Assembly (NCBI RefSeq): GCF_003515945.1
Contig: NZ_QWLM01000001.1
Location: forward strand, 1-64,000
Direction of reading: 5' to 3'
Source: Dermacoccus abyssi
Lineage (GTDB): Bacteria > Actinomycetota > Actinomycetes > Actinomycetales > Dermatophilaceae
Length of the DNA stretch: 64,000 bases
Made by a program: the position numbers and the translations under genes. The notes beneath the pieces are model-generated. The model saw only the letters and a list, made by a program, of their open reading frames with translations. It was not told the origin of the DNA and did not search any database. How positions within the stretch are numbered: the first letter of the stretch is position 1; every line of letters starts with the position of its first letter. Positions 56,826 through 64,000 of this stretch are shown here, piece by piece.

Positions 56826-57899
56826 GTGGCGGGTCGCAACTGGAGCGAGGCCGACGTTCGGGTACGCCCAGGTCGCAGGAATTCGCGCCCGCGCACGAAG
56901 GATCGTCCGAAGCACGAGGACGCCGTCGTCGGCATGGTCATCGGTGTCGACCGTGGGCGCTGGTCGGTGCTGCTCGACGGTCGGCGCATCACGGCGATGC
57001 GGGCACGCGAGCTGTCCCGCACGCCCGTCGTCGTCGGTGACCGCGTCGCCCTCGTCGGAGACACGAGCGGCGACGCCGGCACGCTCGCTCGCATCGTGCG
57101 CGTCGAGGAACGCACGAGCGTCCTGCGGCGAACGGCCGACGACACCGACCCGTACGAGCGCGTCATCGTCGCCAACGCCGATCAGCTCGTCATGGTGACA
57201 GCGCTCGCCAACCCGGAACCGCGCACCGGCCTCATCGATCGGTGCCTCGTCGCCGCGTACGATGCGGGGCTCGACCCGCTGCTCGCGCTGACGAAGGCCG
57301 ACCTCGTCGACCCGGCCGCCTTCCTCGCGAACTACGCCGCGCTCGACGTGCCGTACACGGTGACGTCGGCGCAGGAACTGAGCGACGACCAGCGCGAGGA
57401 GCTCATCGCCTCCAGTGGCCGAGTGCCCCGTCGTCTCGACGGGTTGGACGAACTGCGCGAACGGCTCGCCGGTCGCGTCAGTGTGCTCGTCGGCCACTCA
57501 GGCGTCGGCAAGTCAACACTCGTCAACGCGCTCGTGCCCGACGCGGCGCGCACGACCGGGCACGTCAACGACGTCACCGGTCGCGGTCGCCACACGTCGA
57601 CGTCCGCTGTTGCCCTCGAGTTGCCCGGCGGCGGTTGGGTCATCGACACCCCGGGCATCCGCTCGTTCGGCCTCGCGCACGTCGACCCGACGACGATCGT
57701 CGAACACTTCCCCGATCTCGCGCCGGGCACCGCGAACTGTCCACGCGGTTGCACGCACGACGAGCCGGACTGTGCCCTCGATGTCTTCGTCGCCGAAGGT
57801 GGCGCCGGTGAGAGCGGGCAACAGCGGTTGGAGTCGTTGCGGCGTCTCCTGCGCTCCAGGGACGTCCCCGACAAGGACGAGCACATGGAACGGCGATGA
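56826..57899 (+). CDS. rsgA: ribosome small-subunit GTPase RsgA
   Basis: A 357-residue circularly permuted GTPase that checks 30S subunit maturation. OB-fold N-terminus (VIGVDRGRWSVLLDGR), G4 LTKADL before G1 GHSGVGKSTLVNAL, switch GRHTST, G3 DTPGIRSFGL and the C-terminal zinc site CPRGCTHDEPDC. GTG 56826 lies 1 bp after aroA. Its stop overlaps the PAP2 gene by 4 nt. aroA-rsgA pairing is conserved in mycobacteria. Confidence 0.94.
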   Translation: MAGRNWSEADVRVRPGRRNSRPRTKDRPKHEDAVVGMVIGVDRGRWSVLLDGRRITAMRARELSRTPVVVGDRVALVGDTSGDAGTLARIVRVEERTSVLRRTADDTDPYERVIVANADQLVMVTALANPEPRTGLIDRCLVAAYDAGLDPLLALTKADLVDPAAFLANYAALDVPYTVTSAQELSDDQREELIASSGRVPRRLDGLDELRERLAGRVSVLVGHSGVGKSTLVNALVPDAARTTGHVNDVTGRGRHTSTSAVALELPGGGWVIDTPGIRSFGLAHVDPTTIVEHFPDLAPGTANCPRGCTHDEPDCALDVFVAEGGAGESGQQRLESLRRLLRSRDVPDKDEHMERR

Positions 57900-58729
57900 C
57901 GCCGCCGACGGAGCAACGACGCACCCGAGTTGCCGAGGAGGCAAGTCGCGTCGCGGGCGGCGTGCGCACGCTCGGCGAGGCTCTCGCCCGACTGCTCCAG
58001 CCGGCGGCCCACCGCTTCGGACTCGTCGGCGCGGACATCGTCCCGCTGCTCGTGCTCCTCGTGTGCGCCGTCGTGCTCTTCGTCGGCCTCGCCGGTGGCG
58101 CTGAGGTCTACGAGGGCGTGCGTGAACGCGGCGATCTCGCCCGCTTCGACCAGCCAGTTCTCGACTGGGCCGTGAGCCACCGCAGCGGCGGGCTCGACTC
58201 GGCCATCACCGCCTTCACGCATCTCGGTGGGCCGGTCTACTTCCCGATCATCCTCGTGCTGCTCCTCGCCGTGTTCACGTGGCTGCGCCGCACTGCGTCG
58301 CCCTTCCTCGTCCTGGCGCTCGGCCTCGGCTCAGCTCTGGCCTTCACGGCAGCGGGCAAGGACATCACAGCGCGCTCCCGACCGCCGCGTGCTCTCGCGG
58401 TGCCGCCCTACGAGTCCTCACCCTCCTTCCCGAGCGGCCACACCGTCACCGCCACCGTGACGGCGGTGCTCGTCGCCTATCTCGTGTTCCTCGCCGCCCG
58501 CTCACGACGGGTGCGCACGGTCGCCGTCGTGCTGTGCTCCCTGTGGGCCCTGCTCATGGGACTCTCGCGCGTCTTCCTCGGCCACCACTGGCTCACCGAC
58601 GTCATGGCCGGCTGGTGCCTCGGCCTCGCGTGGGGCGCGCTCGTCATCGTCGTCAACACGGCACGGCTCCTGCTGCGCACCCGCCACCGCCGCCTCGACG
58701 ACGCCGGCGACACGCCTGTCGCCGGCTGA
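57896..58729 (+). CDS. PAP2-superfamily phosphatase
   Basis: A 277-residue membrane phosphatase with about six helices. The three acid-phosphatase motifs are KDITARSRPP, SFPSGHTVTATVT and SRVFLGHHWLTDVMAG. Its active site probably faces outside, hydrolysing undecaprenyl pyrophosphate or phosphatidic acid. Starts with ATG 57896, overlapping rsgA. Confidence 0.9.
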   Translation: MTPPTEQRRTRVAEEASRVAGGVRTLGEALARLLQPAAHRFGLVGADIVPLLVLLVCAVVLFVGLAGGAEVYEGVRERGDLARFDQPVLDWAVSHRSGGLDSAITAFTHLGGPVYFPIILVLLLAVFTWLRRTASPFLVLALGLGSALAFTAAGKDITARSRPPRALAVPPYESSPSFPSGHTVTATVTAVLVAYLVFLAARSRRVRTVAVVLCSLWALLMGLSRVFLGHHWLTDVMAGWCLGLAWGALVIVVNTARLLLRTRHRRLDDAGDTPVAG

Positions 58730-58768
58730 CGGAGCACGCGGCGAGAGGGGACACCCGCGCCGACCGGG

Positions 58769-58774
58769 TAGCGT
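58769..58774 (+). promoter_or_regulatory. -10 element of a probable leaderless hisN promoter
   Basis: TAGCGT lies 6 nt before GTG 58781. Confidence 0.5.
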
Positions 58775-58780
58775 GACGGG

Positions 58781-59617
58781 GTGACCCCCATTCTTCGAGA
58801 AGCCAGCCCGTACCACGACGATCTGCGGCTCGCCCACGTGCTCGCCGACTCCGTCGAGGAGATCACGATGGGGCGCTTCGGCGCGCCCGACCTGAGCATC
58901 GATACGAAGCCGGACCTCACCCCCGTCACGGAGGCCGACCGTGAGGCCGAGCGCGTCATTCGGGAGAACCTCAAGCGCGCGCGGCCGCGGGACGCCATCA
59001 AGGGCGAGGAGTTCGGCGAAACGGGCAAGGGCCCGCGTCGCTGGATCATCGACCCGATCGACGGCACGAAGAACTACGTCCGCGGCGTCCCGGTCTGGGC
59101 CACCCTCATCGCGCTCGTCGACGGCGACGAACCCGTGGTGGGCCTCGTCGCGGCGCCCGCGCTGCACCGACGGTGGTGGGCGGCCAAGGACGCCGGCGCC
59201 TGGACCGGTCGTAACCTCACGAGCGCGACGCAGATCCACGTCTCCAAGGTCGACTCGCTGGCCGACGCGTCCCTCAGCTACTCCTCCTTCAACGGCTGGG
59301 CCGAGCGGGGCAAGGACATGGACCTGTTCCGCCTGAGCAAGGAGGTGTGGCGCTCACGGGCGTACGGCGACTTCTTCTCCCACATGCTCGTCGCGCAGGG
59401 AAGCGTCGACATCGCGCCCGAGCCGGAGCTCGAGGACTACGACATGGCGGCACTCGTGCCCATCGTCACCGAAGCCGGCGGGCGCTTCAGCGGTCTCGAC
59501 GGGCGCGACGGCTGTTGGAGCGGCAACGGCGTCTCGACGAACGGCTTGCTCCACGCCGAGGTTCTCGCGCGCCTCGGCGACAATTCCCCGGCGCCCTCCC
59601 TCATCCCAGGTGAGTGA
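58781..59617 (+). CDS. hisN: histidinol-phosphatase, inositol-monophosphatase type
   Basis: A 278-residue Mg-dependent phosphatase of the IMPase fold, the actinobacterial HisN of histidine synthesis. The metal ligands are in GEEFGE and IIDPIDGTKNYVRGVPVW; the C-terminal ligand is in EPELEDYDMAAL. Length and motifs are full. GTG start with leaderless-type promoter. A 23-bp terminator follows. A general inositol-phosphatase role is possible but the KNYVRG variant favours HisN. Confidence 0.9.
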   Translation: MTPILREASPYHDDLRLAHVLADSVEEITMGRFGAPDLSIDTKPDLTPVTEADREAERVIRENLKRARPRDAIKGEEFGETGKGPRRWIIDPIDGTKNYVRGVPVWATLIALVDGDEPVVGLVAAPALHRRWWAAKDAGAWTGRNLTSATQIHVSKVDSLADASLSYSSFNGWAERGKDMDLFRLSKEVWRSRAYGDFFSHMLVAQGSVDIAPEPELEDYDMAALVPIVTEAGGRFSGLDGRDGCWSGNGVSTNGLLHAEVLARLGDNSPAPSLIPGE

Positions 59618-59630
59618 CACAGCCTCCTCC

Positions 59631-59680
59631 GACCGTGACGAAGGCCCCAGCCGTTTCCGGCTGGGGCCTTCGTCACGGTC
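59631..59680. terminator. bidirectional 23-bp terminator
   Basis: A perfect 23-bp stem (59631-59653 / 59658-59680) with loop TTTC lies between convergent hisN and ndh, the strongest hairpin in the window. Confidence 0.92.
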
Positions 59681-59693
59681 GCTGGGACGCAGA

Positions 59694-61133
59694 TCAGTTC
59701 TTCGGCGTCTCGATCTGAGCCGGCTCGTCCTTGGCCTCGATGGCGTGGTTGGTCTTGGACTCGGCCAGCAGGCCCGGCACCTCGACGCTCGGGCGGTACT
59801 TGTCGCCCAGTTCGTGGATCGCGAGGCGTGCGTGAACCTGCTGCTCGGTGGCCGTGCGCTCGTCACGGTTGTCGCCGAGGAAGGCCAAGGCCCAACTGAT
59901 CATCGTCGTCAGACGCGACTTGAAACCGATGATGTAGAACAGGTGCACGCCGAGCCACATGAGCCAGGCGATGAAGCCCTCGGTCTCGAGACGACCGACC
60001 TTCGCCACGGCAGAGAAGCGCGAGATGGTGGCCATCGAACCCTTGTCGAAGTACTTGAACGGGCCCGGGGACGGCTGGCCCTTGACACGCGCGAGGATCG
60101 ACGTCGCGGCGTAACGGCCGCCCTGGATGGCTACCTGCGCCACGCCGGGCAGCTTGTTGAGGCTCATCATGTCGCCGACGACGTAGATCTCCGGGTGGCC
60201 CGGCAGCGACAGGTCGGGCTGCACTGCGATACGACCCGAGCGGTCGACCTCGGCACCCGTCTTCTCGCCGAGCAACTTGCCCAGCGGGCTGGCCGCGACG
60301 CCGGCGGCCCACACCTTGCACACCGAGTCGATGCGCGTGACGGTGCCGTCCTCGGTCTTCATCTCGATGCCCGTGGCATCGACGTTCGTCACCATCTGGC
60401 CGAGGAGCACCTCGACGCCCATGCTCTCGAGCTGCCCCTGGGCCTTCTTGCCGAGGTTCGCCCCGAACGGCGGCAGCACCTGCGGTGCGGCGTCGACGAG
60501 GACGACGCGGGCGTCCTTGGGGTTGATGTGACGGAAATCGTCGGCGAGCGTGCGGTTGGCGAGTTCGCTGATCTGACCTGCCATCTCGACACCCGTCGGA
60601 CCGGCACCGACGACGACGAACGTCAGCAACGAGCGCACGTCGTCCCACTGGCCGGCGGCCGCTGCGAGCTCGGCCGTCTCGAAGGCGCCGAAGATGCGTC
60701 CGCGAAGCTCGAGTGCGTCGTCGATGCTCTTCATGCCCGGCGCGAACTCGGCGAAGTGGTCGTTGCCGAAGTACGACTGGCCGGCGCCCGCGGCGACGAT
60801 GAGCGAGTCGTAGTCGTAGACCTGAGTGGAGTCGAGCAGTTCGGCCGTGACGCGCTTGGCATCGACGTCGATGTCCGTGACCGTGCCGATGAAGATCTCG
60901 ACGTTCTTCTGCTTCTTGAGCACCTCACGCGTGCTCGGGGCGATGACACCCTCGCTGAGGATGCCGGTGGCGACCTGGTAGAGCAACGGCTGGAAGAGGT
61001 GGTGCGTCGTCGACGAGACGAGCACGACGTCGACGTCCTCGTCCTTGAACTTCGTCGCGGCGAAGAGGCCGCCGAAGCCGGAGCCGACGATGACGACGCG
61101 GTGGCGTCCCGTGGACTTCTTCTCAATCTCCAT
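59694..61133 (-). CDS. ndh: type II NADH dehydrogenase
   Basis: A 479-residue single-subunit NADH:quinone oxidoreductase that feeds menaquinone without pumping protons. FAD motif VVIVGSGFGGLFAATK at 13-29, STTHHLFQPLLYQVATG, NADH motif VVVGAGPTGVEMAGQI, and FAD-contact IYVVGDMMSLN are present. A C-terminal amphipathic/hydrophobic segment (FIAWLMWLGVHLFYIIGFKSRL) anchors it. ATG 61133 is preceded by GAGGAATTC. Convergent with hisN. Confidence 0.94.
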   Translation of the reverse strand: MEIEKKSTGRHRVVIVGSGFGGLFAATKFKDEDVDVVLVSSTTHHLFQPLLYQVATGILSEGVIAPSTREVLKKQKNVEIFIGTVTDIDVDAKRVTAELLDSTQVYDYDSLIVAAGAGQSYFGNDHFAEFAPGMKSIDDALELRGRIFGAFETAELAAAAGQWDDVRSLLTFVVVGAGPTGVEMAGQISELANRTLADDFRHINPKDARVVLVDAAPQVLPPFGANLGKKAQGQLESMGVEVLLGQMVTNVDATGIEMKTEDGTVTRIDSVCKVWAAGVAASPLGKLLGEKTGAEVDRSGRIAVQPDLSLPGHPEIYVVGDMMSLNKLPGVAQVAIQGGRYAATSILARVKGQPSPGPFKYFDKGSMATISRFSAVAKVGRLETEGFIAWLMWLGVHLFYIIGFKSRLTTMISWALAFLGDNRDERTATEQQVHARLAIHELGDKYRPSVEVPGLLAESKTNHAIEAKDEPAQIETPKN

Positions 61134-61347
61134 GAATTCCTCGCACATCTCTCGCGGCGCGTCTCGCCTGGCCCGAGCACGCACTGCCGCCAAGCTTACT
61201 CACCCGCGCGGCGAGTCGTGGGGCGCACCGGCCGGTAGGGTAGGCCTGAAACAGGTGTGCCGGGACGAGATTCGACCCGTACGCACGAGGCCAGGACGAG
61301 TCAGACGATTCGGTCGCGCCACGCGACACGAGACGACGGAGTGTGCG

Positions 61348-62430
61348 ATGAACGGCGAGCACAACCAGAGGCAGCCCCACGCCATCCAGTGGAGCGCCCC
61401 GCAGCCCGGCGGCGCCGAACCGGCGTGGCAGGGCCCGAGCCCCGACGCCCCCGCAGCGAAGGCCCCCGAACCGACGCCCCCGCAGAGCGAGGCGGCGCCC
61501 GGCCTCGGCGCCCAGGGCAACTGGGGTTATTCGTCCGAGGCGTCTCACCCGAACCAGCAGGGTGGGCAGGAGGGCGCACGCGAGCCCCGCCGCGACGAGG
61601 CCGGGCACGGCGAAGAAGCATCGGCGCCCCTCGGTAACCCGTGGGGCTTCGAGCCGAATGCGGGTTCGGACGCCGGAGCCTCGCGCTCCTTCCCGTCCGA
61701 TGCGCAGTCCGCATCCGCCCCCGGCTGGGCCGGTGCGGCGGGCAGCGGTTCCACCGCCGAGGAGATCTCGAGCTCCCACCCCGACAACGCCGGATACGGC
61801 TGGTCGGGTGCATCAGGCGCATCGCGCTTCGACGCCCCGGATCGCAGTGACCACGCGCCACGCGCGAGCGACCCCTCGTCGGATTCCGCCTCACACGGTG
61901 CGTACGGGAACGAGTCGCGCTACGAGAGCGCACCGCCCCAGGCCGACTCTGCTCGCTCCTACGAGAGCGCACCGCCCCAGCAGCCGCGTGACGGTGGCGA
62001 CACCGGCGGCTCCCGGCCCGAGCGGAACGAGGGATCCTCGTCCGCGAGCGCGGCGCCCGCCAGCTACGCCTCGGCGCCGAACCTCGGCCAGACCGGCGCC
62101 GACAGCTCGGCCAGCTCGGCCGCCACGCCGCAGGAGTACGAGTCGAACCCGCCGCAGGTCATCGGTCAGAACGACGACCTGCCGGACGACTCCCTGACGA
62201 TCGGACGCAGCCGCAGTAACAGCATCGTCCTCGACGACATGCTCGTCTCGCGTCGTCACGTCGTCATCACCGCCGACGAGGAAGGCCTCCTCCTGCGCGA
62301 CCTCGGCTCGCGCAACGGCACCTTCGTCAACGGCCGCCGCGTCGAACAGACGCACCTGCACGAGGGCGACCGCATCGGCATCGGCGCCTCGACGTTCGAG
62401 GTGCGCGACGGCTGGCTCGTCTCGGTCTGA
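61348..62430 (+). CDS. FHA-domain protein with long disordered N-terminus
   Basis: A 360-residue protein. Residues 1-260 are low-complexity, rich in Pro, Ala, Ser, Gly and acidic residues, with a repeated ESAPPQ motif. Residues about 275-355 form an FHA domain that binds phosphothreonine (LTIGRSRSNSIVLDDMLVSRRHVVI; LRDLGSRNGTFVNGRRV). Its partner may be a PknB-type kinase, or the FHA-ABC transporter just downstream (77 bp). No membrane segment. ATG 61348 is selected because upstream sequence overlaps the ndh promoter region. Confidence 0.85.
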   Translation: MNGEHNQRQPHAIQWSAPQPGGAEPAWQGPSPDAPAAKAPEPTPPQSEAAPGLGAQGNWGYSSEASHPNQQGGQEGAREPRRDEAGHGEEASAPLGNPWGFEPNAGSDAGASRSFPSDAQSASAPGWAGAAGSGSTAEEISSSHPDNAGYGWSGASGASRFDAPDRSDHAPRASDPSSDSASHGAYGNESRYESAPPQADSARSYESAPPQQPRDGGDTGGSRPERNEGSSSASAAPASYASAPNLGQTGADSSASSAATPQEYESNPPQVIGQNDDLPDDSLTIGRSRSNSIVLDDMLVSRRHVVITADEEGLLLRDLGSRNGTFVNGRRVEQTHLHEGDRIGIGASTFEVRDGWLVSV

Positions 62431-62507
62431 TCGCCACGCGACCGCCGGCGGGCGTGCACGCCGGTGGTCAGCTTCGTTCGAGCACGTACCAAAGGGGAAG
62501 GACGAGC

Positions 62508-64000
62508 GTGAACGACGCTCAGCAGGAGCTGCACATCGAGGTGGAGGGGCGCCGCATCCGGCTGTCCCCAGGTCAGAGGTTGACGTTGGGGCGTGATCGG
62601 GCCGCGGACGTGCCCCTCGCGAACGCCGACGTATCCCGCCGTCACGCAGAGATCCGTCATGAGAACGGCTCGTGGCAGCTTCGCGACCTCGACAGCTCGA
62701 ACGGCACGTGGGTCGGCGGACACCGGGTGCGCGGATATGTCGCACTCCGTGGCGGCGAGAGTGTTCGCCTCGGCGGTGAACGCGGCGTCCCGTTCCGGGT
62801 CGGAATCTCGGCGGCCCCCGCAGAACGCACGGGCTCGAACACGAGCGCCACCGAGCACGCCGGCACCGGTCCCGTTTCCGCACCCATGCCGCGCGCCAAG
62901 ACCTCCTCCGGTGACACTCAGGCCACGCACACGGGTGGCCCCACGGCGGCGAGCGGCCCGCTCCCCAGGGCCGCTGCTCCGGCCAACCAGGACGGTTCCG
63001 GCGTCACGACGACCGGGCCCATCCGTCTCCCCCGCCCGCCACGGGCCCCCGAACAGCGCCGCGCAACGGGCGACGTCTTCCAGAGCTGGAGTGGGCAGGT
63101 CGAACCGCAGCCGACCGGCCGCATGACCGTCCAGGGTGCGGCTCCACAGGCCATGAACGCGCCGACCGGCACCATCACCATCGGCCGCGGTCTCGAGAAC
63201 GAGATCGTCATCAAGGACCTGCTCGCGAGCCGCCAGCACGTACGTCTCGTCCCCCAGGGCGACTCGTTCGCCGTCGAGGATCTCGGCAGCCGCAACGGCA
63301 CCTACATCAACGGTGCTCGCATTCACCGCGGAACCCTGCGCGAGGACGACCTGCTCGCCGTCGGCCGCACACGCTTCACGCTCAGGCAGGGCCGACTCGT
63401 CGCGAGTGAGGACGAAGGTGACGTCAGCTTCGTCGCCAACCACCTCTCGTTCGTCCTGCCCGACGGCAAGAAGCTGCTCGACGATGTCAGCTTCGGCCTC
63501 GAAGGTTCGAGTCTCGTCGCCGTCATCGGCCCTTCCGGCGCCGGAAAGTCGACTCTGCTCAAGGCCCTCATCGGTGCGCAGAAGGCCACCGAGGGCGAGG
63601 TCTACTACGACGGCCGTGACCTCTACGACAACTACGAGGATCTGCGCCACCGCATCGGTGTCGTGCCCCAGGACGACGTCGTCCACCCGGAGCTGACGGT
63701 CCGCCAGGCCCTGCGCTACGCCGCCGAGCTCCGGTTCCCGGACGACCTCGACAAGGAGCCGCGAGAGGAGCGCGTCGAGGAGGTCATCGACGAACTCGGC
63801 CTCACGGCGCACGCCGACACCCAGGTGGCGCGCCTGTCCGGTGGTCAGCGCAAGCGCACCTCGGTTGCTCTGGAGCTGCTCACCCGCCCGTCGCTGCTCT
63901 TCCTCGACGAGCCGACCTCGGGCCTCGACCCGGGCCTCGACAAGCGTGTCATGCTCACCCTGCGCGGCCTCGCCGACGGCGGCCGCACCGTCGTCGTCAT
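62508..64000 (+). CDS. FHA-FHA-ABC transporter protein (partial)
   Basis: The open frame runs off the right edge; 497 codons are present. Residues about 10-90 and 215-300 are FHA domains (first: LTLGRDRAADVPLANADVSRR; second: ITIGRGLENEIVIKDLLASR), joined by a Pro/Ala/Thr-rich linker. The ABC domain has Walker A GPSGAGKS at 341, LSGGQRKRTS at 443 and LLFLDEPTSGLDPG. This is the Rv1747 architecture, an ABCG-type exporter controlled by phosphothreonine binding; membrane domain must lie beyond the window. GTG 62508 has AAGGGGAAGGA upstream. Confidence 0.92.
   Translation, partial: MNDAQQELHIEVEGRRIRLSPGQRLTLGRDRAADVPLANADVSRRHAEIRHENGSWQLRDLDSSNGTWVGGHRVRGYVALRGGESVRLGGERGVPFRVGISAAPAERTGSNTSATEHAGTGPVSAPMPRAKTSSGDTQATHTGGPTAASGPLPRAAAPANQDGSGVTTTGPIRLPRPPRAPEQRRATGDVFQSWSGQVEPQPTGRMTVQGAAPQAMNAPTGTITIGRGLENEIVIKDLLASRQHVRLVPQGDSFAVEDLGSRNGTYINGARIHRGTLREDDLLAVGRTRFTLRQGRLVASEDEGDVSFVANHLSFVLPDGKKLLDDVSFGLEGSSLVAVIGPSGAGKSTLLKALIGAQKATEGEVYYDGRDLYDNYEDLRHRIGVVPQDDVVHPELTVRQALRYAAELRFPDDLDKEPREERVEEVIDELGLTAHADTQVARLSGGQRKRTSVALELLTRPSLLFLDEPTSGLDPGLDKRVMLTLRGLADGGRTVVV

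Overview
The window is chromosomal DNA of a high-GC actinobacterium. Markers are Ni-superoxide dismutase with its protease, SigR/RsrA of the mycothiol thiol-stress circuit, the mismatch endonuclease NucS, a fused 2-oxoglutarate dehydrogenase (Kgd), the 24-residue ribosomal protein bL37, DUF6104 and DUF2550 proteins, and leaderless promoters. Gene content and order fit Micrococcales (Dermacoccaceae/Intrasporangiaceae-like); the genus is a guess. Only genes crossing the window edges are partial: a few codons at the left end and an FHA-ABC transporter at the right end.

Region 1 (1-13.5 kb): a thioredoxin-reductase-like flavoprotein, then propionyl/methylmalonyl-CoA genes (meaB, thiolase, epimerase). 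A complete IS30-family insertion (5362-6550) and a small accessory patch with palindromic repeats follow. Next come an alpha/beta hydrolase, a double-module 3-hydroxyacyl-CoA dehydrogenase, a membrane transporter, nucS, a STAS protein and a cobalamin adenosyltransferase. The adenosyltransferase supplies the cofactor of methylmalonyl-CoA mutase, so it belongs functionally with meaB and mce.

Region 2 (13.5-37.5 kb, almost all minus strand): the conserved actinobacterial block that in Mycobacterium tuberculosis runs from lysA to the gene after atpC. Read in transcription order: lysA-hom-thrC-thrB, rho, rpmE, prfA-prmC, DUF1304, sua5, glyA, wecA, atpI, atpBEFHAGD, atpC, DUF2550. Two departures stand out: a uracil/xanthine permease gene lies between atpD and atpC behind a strong hairpin, and prmC is fused in frame to a NUDIX hydrolase.

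Region 3 (37.5-52.2 kb): a DALR-only ArgS-like protein, tRNA-Arg(CCG) with a duplicated 3' end nearby, two CNNM/CorC-type membrane proteins, kgd, DUF6104, a GDSL hydrolase, a polyprenyl-phosphate sugar transferase, a polar amino-acid ABC transporter whose permease gene is frameshifted, sodX-sodN and bL37.

Region 4 (52.2-64 kb): sigR-rsrA with a clear SigR-type promoter, a hydrolase, an SRAP protein, aroA-rsgA-PAP2, hisN, a type II NADH dehydrogenase, and two FHA-domain genes, the second fused to an ABC ATPase and running off the right edge.

Most neighbouring genes are close or overlap by 1-4 nt, with rho-independent-type hairpins between convergent units. I found no CRISPR array, prophage or defence island. 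The most unusual items are the atp-operon interruption, the PrmC-NUDIX fusion, the permease frameshift, the SigR autoregulatory promoter, and the tRNA 3'-end duplication.
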